Of a DNA stretch of 64,000 nucleotides, positions 1 to 10,972 are shown one piece after another. Numbering within the stretch: position 1 is the stretch's first letter; the number at the start of each line of letters is the position of its first letter. Source of the DNA: JBFGCM01 sp041581135 (lineage in GTDB: Bacteria; Actinomycetota; Acidimicrobiia; Spongiisociales; UBA5794); NCBI GenBank assembly GCA_041581135.1, contig JBFGCM010000001.1:1-64000 (forward strand). The letters are read 5' to 3'. Position numbers and translations under genes: made by a program. Under the pieces are notes generated by a model that worked only from the letters and a program-made list of their open reading frames with translations, had not been told where the DNA came from and searched no databases.

Positions 1-644
1 AGCCTCTACAGCACATCGAAGGCACGGTCGAGTTCGGTCCGCTGGAGCTGCGGACCGACCGCCGTGCGCTGATCCCGCGCCCCGAGACCGAGGAACTCTG
101 GGAGCTGGCGGTCGGCGCCGTCGCCGACCGCCCTCCTCGCGTCATCGTGGATCTGTGCACCGGTGGCGGCAATCTGGCGCTCTCCCTCAAGCACCGGTTT
201 CCACGGGCGAGAGTGCTTGCGACCGACATGTCCCGGGCGGCACTCGAACTGGCGGAGGAGAATGCCGCTCGGACCGGACTCGCCGTCGGGCTGTTCCACG
301 GCGACTTGTTCGATCCGTTGCCGCCCGAGCTTCGGGGCCGGGTAGATCTGGTCGTCGCCAATCCGCCGTACCTGTCGGAGGCCGAGTTCGCGGCAGCGCC
401 GGTGGAGGTGCGCGAGCACGACCCGCGGGAGGCATTGGTCGGCGGCCCACAGGGCGACGAGGTCCTGGTGCGGATCGCCGCCGAGGTGGGGGAGTGGCTG
501 GCGCCGGGCGGCGTGCTCGTCGTAGAGATCGGGTGGCGGCAAGGGCCCCGGGCCAGGGAGCTGTTCTCTGCGCTCGGCGGGGAGGTCCGCCGCGACCTCT
601 CGGGCCGGGACCGATTCGTGGTGGGGTGCGCCGACGAATCATGA
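1..644 (+). CDS. prmC: Peptide chain release factor N5-glutamine methyltransferase (5' truncated)
   Basis: Cut by the window start: the reading frame is open from base 3 and reads into the PrmC linker motif IPRPETEEL before the SAM-binding domain. PrmC methylates the glutamine of the GGQ motif of release factors RF1/RF2 in the cytoplasm. The SAM-binding loop VDLCTGGGNLAL and the catalytic NPPY motif (encoded at 360-371) are both present, followed by the family's C-terminal region up to the stop codon. The missing part is the N-terminal helical domain. In actinobacteria prmC commonly sits between prfA and a Sua5/TsaC gene, which is what follows here. The family assignment is secure. Confidence 0.95.
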   Translation, partial: PLQHIEGTVEFGPLELRTDRRALIPRPETEELWELAVGAVADRPPRVIVDLCTGGGNLALSLKHRFPRARVLATDMSRAALELAEENAARTGLAVGLFHGDLFDPLPPELRGRVDLVVANPPYLSEAEFAAAPVEVREHDPREALVGGPQGDEVLVRIAAEVGEWLAPGGVLVVEIGWRQGPRARELFSALGGEVRRDLSGRDRFVVGCADES

Positions 645-659
645 GGTTCGTCATTCGCG

Positions 660-665
660 TACGAT
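660..665 (+). promoter_or_regulatory. Putative -10 element (leaderless) for tsaC
   Basis: TACGAT ends 6 nt before the tsaC ATG and there is no Shine-Dalgarno sequence between them. This fits an actinobacterial TAnnnT -10 element driving a leaderless transcript. Confidence 0.5.
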
Positions 666-671
666 CCTCCC

Positions 672-1253
672 ATGGCAACACTCACCATCGAGGAGGCGGC
701 CGAAGCCCTGAGCCGCGGTGAACTGGTGGGGGTACCCACCGACACCGTCTACGGCATCGCCGCCGACCCATTCCACCAGGAGGCCATTCGCCGACTCTTC
801 GAGATCAAGGGTCGGCCCGACCTCAAGCCCGTTGCGGTGCTCGTGGCCGACATCGATCAAGGTCAGGATCTCGCTGCGTTCAACGACGTCGCCCACGAGC
901 TCGCCGCCAAGCACTGGCCCGGCGGTGTGACGCTGGTGCTCCCCAGGCTCGGGACCGCCCCGGATTGGCTCGGCGACACGACTCGTCGCACCATCGGGTT
1001 GCGCTGTCCCGACCATCCGGTGGCGCGGGCCTTGCTCCGCCTCACTGGGCCGCTGGCGGTGACCAGCGCCAACATCAGCGGCCAGCCATCGGCGATGTCC
1101 GCAGACGAGGCCGAGGAGCTGTTCGGCGCCGATCTCGCCGGCTGCCTTGAGGGCGATTCCGGAGGTGGGATGGCGTCCACCGTGCTCGATCTCACGCAAC
1201 CGGGCCCGCTCGTGTTGCGGGAAGGTCCGGTTTCCGATCCGACGCGTGGCTGA
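672..1253 (+). CDS. tsaC: L-threonylcarbamoyladenylate synthase (Sua5/YciO/YrdC family)
   Basis: 193 residues, consisting of a single YrdC-like domain without the extra Sua5 domain, so it is the short TsaC form. It makes threonylcarbamoyl-AMP from threonine, bicarbonate and ATP for the t6A modification at position 37 of ANN-decoding tRNAs. Family signatures include VGVPTDTVYGIAADP near the N terminus, the KGRP segment (residues about 45-50), HWPGGVTLVL in the middle and TSANISGQP around residue 135. It lies 28 bp after prmC. The ATG at 672 follows a TACGAT box directly, so translation is probably leaderless. Confidence 0.93.
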   Translation: MATLTIEEAAEALSRGELVGVPTDTVYGIAADPFHQEAIRRLFEIKGRPDLKPVAVLVADIDQGQDLAAFNDVAHELAAKHWPGGVTLVLPRLGTAPDWLGDTTRRTIGLRCPDHPVARALLRLTGPLAVTSANISGQPSAMSADEAEELFGADLAGCLEGDSGGGMASTVLDLTQPGPLVLREGPVSDPTRG

Positions 1254-1301
1254 GACGAGAGTCGCTACCCTGCGCGCCTTCACCGTCGCAAGGACACTCA
1301 C

Positions 1302-2573
1302 ATGATCGACACCCGTCCCCTCGAATCCGCCGACCCGGAGCTCGCCGCCCTGATCGCCGCCGACGTCGAGCGGCAGCGGGCCAAGATCCAGCTCATCGCC
1401 TCGGAGAACTTCGTCTCGGTCGCCATGATGCAAGCCACCGGCTCGGTGCTGTCCAACAAGTACTCCGAGGGTTACCCCGGCCGGCGGTACTACGAGGGAT
1501 GCGAGATCGTGGACCAGGTGGAGTCGCTGGCGATCGAACGGGCCAAGCGGCTGTTCGGGGCCGAGCATGCCAATGTGCAGGCGCACAGCGGCTCACAAGC
1601 CAACATGGGTGCGTACTTCGGCACCCTCGAGCCCGGGGACACGATCCTCGGGATGCGACTGGACCAGGGCGGCCACCTCACTCACGGCTCGCCGGTGAAC
1701 TTCTCCGGTCAGCTCTACGACTTCGTCGCGTACGGCGTCGATCCCACCACCGAGCTCATCGACATGGAGGAGGTGCGGCGTCTCGCGGTCGAGCATCGAC
1801 CCAAGATGATCGTCGCCGGCTACTCGGCCTACTCGGGCATCCTCGACTGGGCTGCGTTTCGCGAGATCTCGGACGAGGTGGGCGCGATCTTCTTGGTGGA
1901 TGCCGCCCACATCATCGGTCTCATCGCCGGCAAGGCGCATCCGAACCCGGTGCCCCATGCCGACATCGTCACCGCCACCACGCACAAGGCGCTGCGCGGA
2001 CCGCGGGGCGGACTGATCCTCTGCAAGGAGCAGTTCGCCGCCGCCATCGACAAGGCCATCTTTCCTGCGGCACAAGGAGGTGCGCTCAACCAGCAGATCG
2101 GCGCCAAAGCGTTGTGCTTCGCCGAGGCGGCCACCCCCGAGTTCTCCGAGTACAGCCACCGGATCGTGCGTAACGCCTCTGCCATGGCCGATGCCTTCAC
2201 CGCCGAAGACGTCCGCATCGTGAGCGGCGGCACCGAGAACCATCTGTTCCTCGTCGACCTCCGCTCCATCGACCCGGACCTCACCGGAAAAGAGGCGGCC
2301 ACCCTCCTCGACGAGCTGGGCGTGACCCTGAACCGCAACAGCATCCCTTTCGACGAGCGGTCGCCCTTCGTCACGTCTGGTGTGCGCATCGGTACTCCCG
2401 CGGTCACCACCGCCGGCATGGGCGAGGAGCAGATGGTGACGCTCGCCGGGCTCATGACCCAGGCGCTGCGCACCCGCGACGACGCCCTGACGCGCAAGCA
2501 GATCGCCGCCGACATCGCCGAATTGGCGGCGGCCTACCCGTCATATCCGCCGGATTTCCCTGGACACGTGTGA
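1302..2573 (+). CDS. glyA: Serine hydroxymethyltransferase
   Basis: 423 residues, full length for the family. A PLP enzyme that interconverts serine plus tetrahydrofolate with glycine plus 5,10-methylene-THF, supplying one-carbon units. The N-terminal IQLIASENF motif, the YSEGYPGRRYYEG substrate-binding segment and the PLP-lysine motif TTTHKALRGPRGG (Lys229) are intact. An AAGGA ribosome-binding site lies about 9 nt before the ATG. The gene stands between tsaC and the ATP synthase operon, a common actinobacterial order. No unusual features were seen. Confidence 0.98.
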   Translation: MIDTRPLESADPELAALIAADVERQRAKIQLIASENFVSVAMMQATGSVLSNKYSEGYPGRRYYEGCEIVDQVESLAIERAKRLFGAEHANVQAHSGSQANMGAYFGTLEPGDTILGMRLDQGGHLTHGSPVNFSGQLYDFVAYGVDPTTELIDMEEVRRLAVEHRPKMIVAGYSAYSGILDWAAFREISDEVGAIFLVDAAHIIGLIAGKAHPNPVPHADIVTATTHKALRGPRGGLILCKEQFAAAIDKAIFPAAQGGALNQQIGAKALCFAEAATPEFSEYSHRIVRNASAMADAFTAEDVRIVSGGTENHLFLVDLRSIDPDLTGKEAATLLDELGVTLNRNSIPFDERSPFVTSGVRIGTPAVTTAGMGEEQMVTLAGLMTQALRTRDDALTRKQIAADIAELAAAYPSYPPDFPGHV

Positions 2574-2599
2574 GGAACTTCGACGCCTCGAGAGGGCAT

Positions 2600-2628
2600 T
2601 TGCAGCTCCACCGGTCAAGCTCTACAGT
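2600..2628 (+). promoter_or_regulatory. Putative sigma-70-type promoter of the atp operon
   Basis: A -35-like TTGCAG (2600-2605) and a -10-like TACAGT (2623-2628) are separated by exactly 17 nt in the only sizeable gap between glyA and the atp genes. A GGAGG ribosome-binding site (2632-2636) follows 6 nt before the GTG at 2643. Confidence 0.6.
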
Positions 2629-2642
2629 GCCGGAGGCACTTT

Positions 2643-2972
2643 GTGAAAGGAATCACAAGCTTGCGTGCTGATCGCCGAGACGAGGACGGAGGGCGATCGT
2701 TGGCAGGCAGTTGGTCGGCGACCGGCGACTTCTTCGGCGCCATTCTGGCCGGGCTGCTGCTCGGCTTGCTCGGCGACCAGTTGTTCGGAACCGATCCGTG
2801 GCTCGTGGTCACCGGCGTGATCGCCGGCTTCGGGGTCGGGTTCTGGCGGATGATGCAGTATTCGAAGACGATCGAAGCCGAGGCGGCGAAGCTCGAGAGA
2901 AGCGACCTCCCGCCGCCACCGGACGGCTGGGACGACGCTCCCGGCTGGGACGGCACCGAGGGATGGGGATAA
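2643..2972 (+). CDS. AtpZ/AtpI-family small membrane protein
   Basis: 109 residues with two hydrophobic segments (about residues 30-50 and 55-70), including a Gly-rich first helix (GAILAGLLLGLLGDQ). This matches the AtpZ/AtpI family of putative ATP synthase accessory proteins, which are associated with Mg2+ uptake or c-ring assembly in other bacteria. The C-terminal tail is rich in Pro, Trp, Asp and Gly and probably cytoplasmic. The GTG start is preceded by a good GGAGG site at 6-nt spacing. First gene of the atp operon. The exact role in this organism is inferred from position and family only. Confidence 0.75.
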   Translation: MKGITSLRADRRDEDGGRSLAGSWSATGDFFGAILAGLLLGLLGDQLFGTDPWLVVTGVIAGFGVGFWRMMQYSKTIEAEAAKLERSDLPPPPDGWDDAPGWDGTEGWG

Positions 2973-2977
2973 CCCGG

Positions 2978-3433
2978 ATGGGAACGATAGAAGGCGAAAA
3001 GCAGGAGATCCCGCACGGGACCCCGGTCGCCGGCGGGGCTCCGATAGAGGCCATCATCGGTCGTGAGATCGCCAAGCGTGTCGTTGTGGTCGGGCCCGTG
3101 ATCGTGGTCACCGCCTGGCTCCTCCGCGGTGGGCTCGGGGCGGTGTCGGCCGCTGTGGGCGTGGCGGTCGTCGTGGCGAACTTCCTGCTCTCCGGTGTGA
3201 TTCTGTCCCGAGCGGCGCGGGTGTCTCTGCAGGTCTATCATGCGGCCGCCTTGTTCGGCTTCTTCGTGCGACTCGGCCTCATCACGCTGTCGATGCTGCT
3301 CGTGGCGACGGTGTTCGAGGTGGATCGCCCAGCGATGGGTATCGCCGCAGTGGTGGCCTACCTGGCGCTCTTGTCGTGGGAGGCGTGGGCCGTGACGAAC
3401 GGTGCGAGAAAGGATCTCGAGTGGACCAACTGA
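2978..3433 (+). CDS. atpI: ATP synthase protein I-like membrane protein
   Basis: 151 residues with four predicted hydrophobic segments after a polar N terminus of about 30 residues, the size and topology of ATP synthase subunit I. Start chosen at the ATG at 2978, just after the previous stop, because the longer upstream reading runs through the preceding gene. The 3' end overlaps atpB by 13 nt, indicating translational coupling. Subunit I is not needed for catalysis but helps c-ring assembly in some species. Sequence conservation in this family is low, so the call rests mainly on topology and position. Confidence 0.7.
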   Translation: MGTIEGEKQEIPHGTPVAGGAPIEAIIGREIAKRVVVVGPVIVVTAWLLRGGLGAVSAAVGVAVVVANFLLSGVILSRAARVSLQVYHAAALFGFFVRLGLITLSMLLVATVFEVDRPAMGIAAVVAYLALLSWEAWAVTNGARKDLEWTN

Positions 3434-4239
3434 TCTTGGCGGCGGCGGAGTGCGACACAGCAGAAGAGATCATCTGCGCGCCAAGCGACGTGTTGGAGCT
3501 CTTCGAGTTCAAAGACGCCTTGTTCTCCATCGGGCCCTTCGACTTCACCCGTACGGTCTTCCTGACCTTCGTGGCCATGGCCATCGTGTTGCTGACCATG
3601 TACTTCGGGCTGCGGGGCAGCAAGCTCGTGCCCACCAAGTTCGGTGCCGCCATCGAGAGCGTCGTGCAGTTCGTCCGCAACGACATCGCCATCGGCATCA
3701 TCGGGCCGGAAGGTGTGAAGTACACCCCGTACCTGCTGTCGCTGTTCTTGTTCTTGCTGGTGGCGAACCTGTTCGAAGTCACGCCGTTCGTGAACTTCCC
3801 GCTGACCTCGCGCATGGCCATGCCCTTGTTCTTGGCGCTCGTCACGTGGGTGATCTTCGTGTTCGTCGGGTTCAAGAAGAACGGCTTCCACTACCTCACC
3901 GGCATCATCTGGCCGAAATCGGTGCCCCTCGCCCTCAGGTGGCTCGTCGGGCTCATCGAGTTCGTCTCGGTGTTCCTGCTTCGCCCCATCACCCTGGCCG
4001 TTCGAATCTTCGCCAACCTCGTGGCAGGTCACCTGATGCTGACCCTGCTCCTCGCCTCGGGCGTCATCTTCATCGCCGACATCGGCGACATCGGTGCCCG
4101 CTCCATCATCGGCATCCCATGGTTCGTGTTCGGTCTCGGCATCTTCGTGTTCGAGATCGTGGTGGCGATCCTTCAGGCGTACATCTTCACCCTGTTGACC
4201 GCCGTGTATGTGCAGACGTCCGTGCACCCCGAGCACTGA
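3421..4239 (+). CDS. atpB: F0F1 ATP synthase subunit a
   Basis: 272 residues from the GTG at 3421. Subunit a forms the proton half-channels of the Fo motor against the c-ring. About five or six transmembrane segments are evident, and the essential helix carries the conserved arginine in the segment RPITLAVRIFANLVAGH (Arg195). A longer reading from 3376 exists but starts inside the atpI-like gene; the GTG at 3421 follows an AAAGGA-type site. Leads directly to atpE after a 48-bp gap. Confidence 0.97.
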   Translation: MDQLILAAAECDTAEEIICAPSDVLELFEFKDALFSIGPFDFTRTVFLTFVAMAIVLLTMYFGLRGSKLVPTKFGAAIESVVQFVRNDIAIGIIGPEGVKYTPYLLSLFLFLLVANLFEVTPFVNFPLTSRMAMPLFLALVTWVIFVFVGFKKNGFHYLTGIIWPKSVPLALRWLVGLIEFVSVFLLRPITLAVRIFANLVAGHLMLTLLLASGVIFIADIGDIGARSIIGIPWFVFGLGIFVFEIVVAILQAYIFTLLTAVYVQTSVHPEH

Positions 4240-4287
4240 CCAGACCAGTAGACGCGTAGTTAGTAGAAACGAGAAAGGAAACAGCGG

Positions 4288-4557
4288 ATGGAAGCACTCC
4301 TCGCAGTGCAAACGATCCTGGCCCAGGCCGGAGTCACGGGCGAGATCGGCGACCTGAGCGGTTCGCTGGCCCTCGTCGGCTACGGCTTGGCGGCTGTCGG
4401 ACCGGGTGTCGGAATCGGCATCGTGGTGGGCAACGCCATTCAGGCCATGGCTCGCCAGCCAGAGGCGGCCGGCGTCGCCAGAACCACGATGTTCTTGGGC
4501 ATCGCCTTCACCGAGGCGTTGGCGCTCATCGGCTTCGTGCTCTTCTTCATCGCCTAG
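4288..4557 (+). CDS. atpE: F0F1 ATP synthase subunit c
   Basis: 89 residues: two hydrophobic helices joined by the polar loop ARQPEA, the standard c-ring hairpin. The ion-carrying carboxylate is Glu76 in FTEALALIGF. The residue after it is Ala, and the Na+-binding Gln/Ser pattern is not apparent, so the ring is probably proton-driven. The first helix has the Gly-rich GPGVGIGIVVG helix-packing motif. An AGAAAGGA ribosome-binding site precedes the ATG. There is a short N-terminal extension of about 15 residues relative to minimal c subunits. Confidence 0.97.
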   Translation: MEALLAVQTILAQAGVTGEIGDLSGSLALVGYGLAAVGPGVGIGIVVGNAIQAMARQPEAAGVARTTMFLGIAFTEALALIGFVLFFIA

Positions 4558-5127
4558 GTGGGCACCATGTGGTCAGTAGCAACCCAGGGGCTCATCCTGG
4601 CCGCGGAGGAGTCGGAGAGCAGCGGTATCGACCTCCTCCTGCCGGAGACGTCCGAGCTGATCGCCGGCGTCATCGCGTTCGGCATCATCTTCTTCTTCGT
4701 GTGGAAGTGGGTCCTCCCGACCCTCAACAAGACGTTGGAGAACCGTCGGCAGGCGATCGTCGGTGAGATGGCGGCCGCAGAAGGGGCAAAGCGCGAAGCC
4801 GAGACGTTGCTCGAGGACTACCGCGCTCAGCTGTCCGGTGCTCGCGACGAGGCCAACCGCATCGTCGACGAGGCTCGGCAGACAGCCGAGGGTCTTCGCA
4901 CCGACATCGTCGCCAAGGCCGAGGAAGAGGCCACGGCGCTCAAACAGCGCGCCCAGGCAGACATCGCCGGCGAGCGGGAACGTGCTGCGGCGGCGCTGAA
5001 GGGCGAAGTGGCAGCACTCTCGATGGACGTGGCGGAGCGGGTCGTTGGCCATTCCCTCGACCGAGACGCCCAACGCGGACTGGTGGACCGCTTCATCGAG
5101 GACCTCGGCGGTATGAGGACCAAGTGA
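4558..5127 (+). CDS. atpF: F0F1 ATP synthase subunit b
   Basis: 189 residues. Peripheral stalk subunit: a single transmembrane helix (about residues 35-57, AGVIAFGIIFFFVWKWV) followed by a long charged coiled coil rich in Ala, Glu, Arg and Lys. The GTG start immediately follows the atpE stop codon; an ATG three codons later (4567) is an alternative. The 3' end overlaps atpH by 4 nt (GTGA). Length is usual for the family. Confidence 0.95.
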   Translation: MGTMWSVATQGLILAAEESESSGIDLLLPETSELIAGVIAFGIIFFFVWKWVLPTLNKTLENRRQAIVGEMAAAEGAKREAETLLEDYRAQLSGARDEANRIVDEARQTAEGLRTDIVAKAEEEATALKQRAQADIAGERERAAAALKGEVAALSMDVAERVVGHSLDRDAQRGLVDRFIEDLGGMRTK

Positions 5128-5670
5128 ACGGGTCAGTTTCTCCCGAGGCTCGCATCGACGCCTATGCGGCCGGCATCTTCGAGCTGGCCAAGGCGGAGGG
5201 CGATGCGGACCATCTCGGCGACGAGTTGTTCCGCGTGGCTCAGGCGCTCGATGACTCAGAGCCGCTGCGCGACGCGCTGACGGACACTCGTATTCCGGTC
5301 GACCGCAAGCAAGGCATCATCGACGAGCTCCTCGGTACCCGGGCCTCGACGCTGGCGGTCTCGCTGGTGAACTTCGTGGTCGCCCAGGGACGGGCCGGAG
5401 ACCTCGGCAGCATTGCCCGACGGCTGCTGGAGCGGGCCGCCGAAGAGCGTGCCAGTGCCCTCGCCGAGGTGCGCTCGGCCATCGAGCTCGACGACGAGAC
5501 GGTGCGCCGATTGGAGGAAAGGCTGGCAGAGATCACGGGCCGCCGCGTGGAGGCCAAGGTCGTCGTCGATCCCAGCGTGTTGGGCGGGGTCGTGGCCAAA
5601 GTCGGGGACACCATATTCGACGGGTCGGTGAAGAGCCGGCTCCAGGAACTGCGAGAGGCATGGGTGGCGA

Positions 5671-5678
<8 letters not shown>
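5124..5678 (+). CDS. atpH: F0F1 ATP synthase subunit delta
   Basis: 184 residues, a normal OSCP/delta length. It links the F1 head to the b-subunit stalk. The N-terminal helical domain begins ARIDAYAAGIFELAKAEG, and the C-terminal domain ends with the typical segment VDPSVLGGVVAKVGDTIFDGSV. The GTG start overlaps the atpF stop, and the 3' end overlaps atpA by 8 nt. Confidence 0.95.
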
Positions 5679-7263
<1,585 letters not shown>

Positions 7264-8136
7264 ATGGCTTCGGCGGAACTCCGCCAGATCCGACGTCGGA
7301 TCAAGAGCGTCCAATCCACGATGAAGATCACTCGTGCGATGGAGCTCATCGCCACGTCCCGTATCGCCAAAGCCCAGGTGCGGGTGAAGGCCGCCCAGCC
7401 GTACACCGCCAAGATGAACGAAGTAATCCGCAACATCGCTGCGGCGTCCGGCGGCCTCTCCCATCCATTGCTGGAGACCCGGGAGGTCAACACGGTCGGA
7501 TTGCTGATCGTCACGTCCGACCGAGGGCTTGCGGGTGGGTACGTGTCGAACGTGATCCGGCTCGCGGAGCGAGCCATCGCCGATCACCGTGCCCGGGGCC
7601 ACGAGGTGCGGCTGTATGTGGTGGGGAAGAAGGCGCAGAGCTACTTCCGCTATCGCAACTACTCGATCGAGCGTGCGTTCCTCGGGGTGACCGACACACC
7701 TGCCTACGGCGACGCGCGCGCCATCGCCAACGTGCTGCTCGACGAATACCAGAGTGGTCGGGTCGATGCGGTGGAGGCCTACACCACCAAGTTCGTGTCC
7801 GCTCTCACCCAGACGGCGCTGCTCTGGCCGCTCCTACCGATCGAACCGCCGGAGGCGGTCGAGGAGACCGGAGCCGGGTACGCGTTCGAGCCGTCGCCTG
7901 AAGAGATCTTGGGCAGGTTGCTGCCTCGCTACCTGGAGGGCACCGTGTTCGGCATCCTCCTCGAAGCGTCCGCCTCGGAACATGCAGCCCGCCGCCGGGC
8001 GATGAAGGCTGCCACGGAGAACGCCGAGGAGCTGACCAGGCTCCTCACCCGAGAGGCCAACCAGGCCCGCCAGGCCGAGATCACCACGGAGATCTCCGAG
8101 ATCGTCGGTGGCGCCGAGGCCCTCAGCAACGCTTGA
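7264..8136 (+). CDS. atpG: F0F1 ATP synthase subunit gamma
   Basis: 290 residues. Central rotor shaft. The N-terminal coiled-coil helix contains the family start pattern RQIRRRIKSVQSTMKITRAM, and the C-terminal helix ends in ITTEISEIVGGAEAL, which matches the ITxEIxEIxxGAxAL family signature. The gene directly abuts the atpA stop codon, with the ATG at 7264. Confidence 0.97.
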   Translation: MASAELRQIRRRIKSVQSTMKITRAMELIATSRIAKAQVRVKAAQPYTAKMNEVIRNIAAASGGLSHPLLETREVNTVGLLIVTSDRGLAGGYVSNVIRLAERAIADHRARGHEVRLYVVGKKAQSYFRYRNYSIERAFLGVTDTPAYGDARAIANVLLDEYQSGRVDAVEAYTTKFVSALTQTALLWPLLPIEPPEAVEETGAGYAFEPSPEEILGRLLPRYLEGTVFGILLEASASEHAARRRAMKAATENAEELTRLLTREANQARQAEITTEISEIVGGAEALSNA

Positions 8137-8170
8137 CGACCCAGATTCGATGACACAGAGGAGATAGCGA

Positions 8171-9606
<1,436 letters not shown>

Positions 9607-9607
<1 letters not shown>

Positions 9608-9963
9608 TGGAGGGCGAGACCCCGTTCCAGGTGGACGTCGTCACGCCCGACAACATCATCTGGTCGGGCGAGGCCACCTTCGTGGCGGCTCGGACCACTG
9701 AGGGCGACATCGGCATCCTTGCTCATCACGAGCCCACGATGGCGGCGCTCGCCACGGGTGTCGTTGTGATCCACACCACCGATGGTGAGGAGACCACCGT
9801 GGGCACCCATGGCGGGTTCCTGCAGATCTTCGCCAATCAGGTGACGCTGTTGACCGACCGGGCGGAGCTGTCGGAGGGATCGCGCGAGGAGGCGGCGAGA
9901 GTCGCTGAGGCGTTGGCGGCCGTCGAGGCGGCTGAAGAGGAGGAGGCGGCGGCGGAGGCGTGA
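9607..9963 (+). CDS. atpC: F0F1 ATP synthase subunit epsilon
   Basis: 118 residues. The N-terminal beta-sandwich domain is present (FQVDVVTPDNIIWSGEA through the GDIGILAHHEP loop), but the C-terminal helical region is short and strongly acidic (EAAEEEEAAAEA). Epsilon couples rotor movement to c-ring and can inhibit hydrolysis; the short C terminus suggests a weak or different inhibitory arm, as in some actinobacteria. Last gene of the atp operon. Confidence 0.94.
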
Positions 9964-9976
9964 GTCCTTCGGGCCG

Positions 9977-10306
9977 TCATACCATCACGATGAACGTGCG
10001 TCGCGCCATGGCTCGCGGGGCGATGGTCATCTGCCACTCGTTGGCGACGACGTCGTAGTCGCCGTCGCCTGAAGACTCCACCACCGTGGCCGCCGGCGGT
10101 ACCGGCGCGGTCACCTCGACTGTGACAGCCTCGTCGTTGCGGTTGATGACCTCGGACGTGATCGTCTGCGTGGTCGACTCCGCCGTGATCGAGGTTGCCG
10201 AGATCATGACCAGCTCGCTGCCGGTGTCTGTAGTGTCGGAGGCGAGCGCCGTGGCCGGTGCGGCGAGCGCCATCATGCTCAACAGTGCGGCGAGCAGCCG
10301 TGTCAT
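9977..10306 (-). CDS. Small secreted protein of unknown function
   Basis: 109 residues. A signal peptide is clear (MTRLLAALLSMMALAAPATALA, cleavage near residue 22), followed by an 85-residue, Thr/Val-rich beta-type domain that resembles an Ig-like or adhesion-like fold by composition only. Start chosen at the ATG at 10306 because AGGAAGGA lies about 10 nt upstream; a longer reading starting at 10357 lacks a signal peptide at its N terminus. Convergent with atpC, 13 bp apart. Function unknown. Confidence 0.65.
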   Translation of the reverse strand: MTRLLAALLSMMALAAPATALASDTTDTGSELVMISATSITAESTTQTITSEVINRNDEAVTVEVTAPVPPAATVVESSGDGDYDVVANEWQMTIAPRAMARRTFIVMV

Positions 10307-10403
10307 CAGGTGCGTCCTTCCTCTGTCTCGTGCCTGCCGGCATCGTATGGTGTGCACGCGGAGTAGTCAATGCCCTACTATGAGCATTCACACCGCAGGG
10401 GAG

Positions 10404-10844
10404 TCAGCCGGTCAGGCCGGAGGCGAAGGCGTCCACCTGGTGCGGAAGGCCGTTGCCGAGCACCTCCGATATGAGGGGGAAGAACAAGCTGGCCAGGCCG
10501 CCCGTGGAGCGCACCTCCAGGGTCACGGTGAGCCCGGTGGTGCCGTTGCCGGGATCGACGAGTGCCGCCGTGAGCGAGCCCTTCAGCTCGCCGGCATCGA
10601 GCGCCAGCTCGTACCTGGTCAGCGGCTCGATGCCATCGGCTCGTGCGGTTCCTTCGATCTTCCGGGGGCCCGCCGTCGTGCCCCACCGGAAGCCGGTCAG
10701 GTGGCCCGACTGGTCGAGCGTGGGATCCCACACCCGTTCGACGGGTCCGATCCCCAGCCAGGTGTCCGGCTCATGGAGGCTGGCCCACACCGCTGCGGGC
10801 GCCGCAGGCACGGTGACTTCATGGCTGAATGATGCTGTCGGCAC
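10404..10844 (-). CDS. SRPBCC-family protein (polyketide cyclase/START-like)
   Basis: 146 residues. The pattern FSHEVTVPAAPAAVWASLHEPDTW at the N terminus, followed by alternating strands and a C-terminal amphipathic helix, is typical of the SRPBCC hydrophobic-ligand fold. Ligand unknown. Start placed at the GTG at 10844, where the family's first strand begins and where a TAGCCT box lies 8 nt upstream; the longer open frame upstream runs into the opposite-strand gene. Divergent from the polysaccharide ligase gene. Confidence 0.7.
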   Translation of the reverse strand: MPTASFSHEVTVPAAPAAVWASLHEPDTWLGIGPVERVWDPTLDQSGHLTGFRWGTTAGPRKIEGTARADGIEPLTRYELALDAGELKGSLTAALVDPGNGTTGLTVTLEVRSTGGLASLFFPLISEVLGNGLPHQVDAFASGLTG

Positions 10845-10852
10845 AGTGGCAG

Positions 10853-10858
10853 AGGCTA
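10853..10858 (-). promoter_or_regulatory. Putative -10 element (leaderless) for the SRPBCC gene
   Basis: On the reverse strand TAGCCT lies 8 nt before the GTG start at 10844, with no ribosome-binding site between them. Confidence 0.4.
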
Positions 10859-10972
10859 GCCAGTCGGATATCTCGTCTTGCTGTATGATCCCGTCACGCA
10901 CCCGGCCAGGCGGCCCCGCGCTCGGGCTCGTACCGCCTCCTCGAGGGAACCCCGCTCGCGCGTAATCGACAG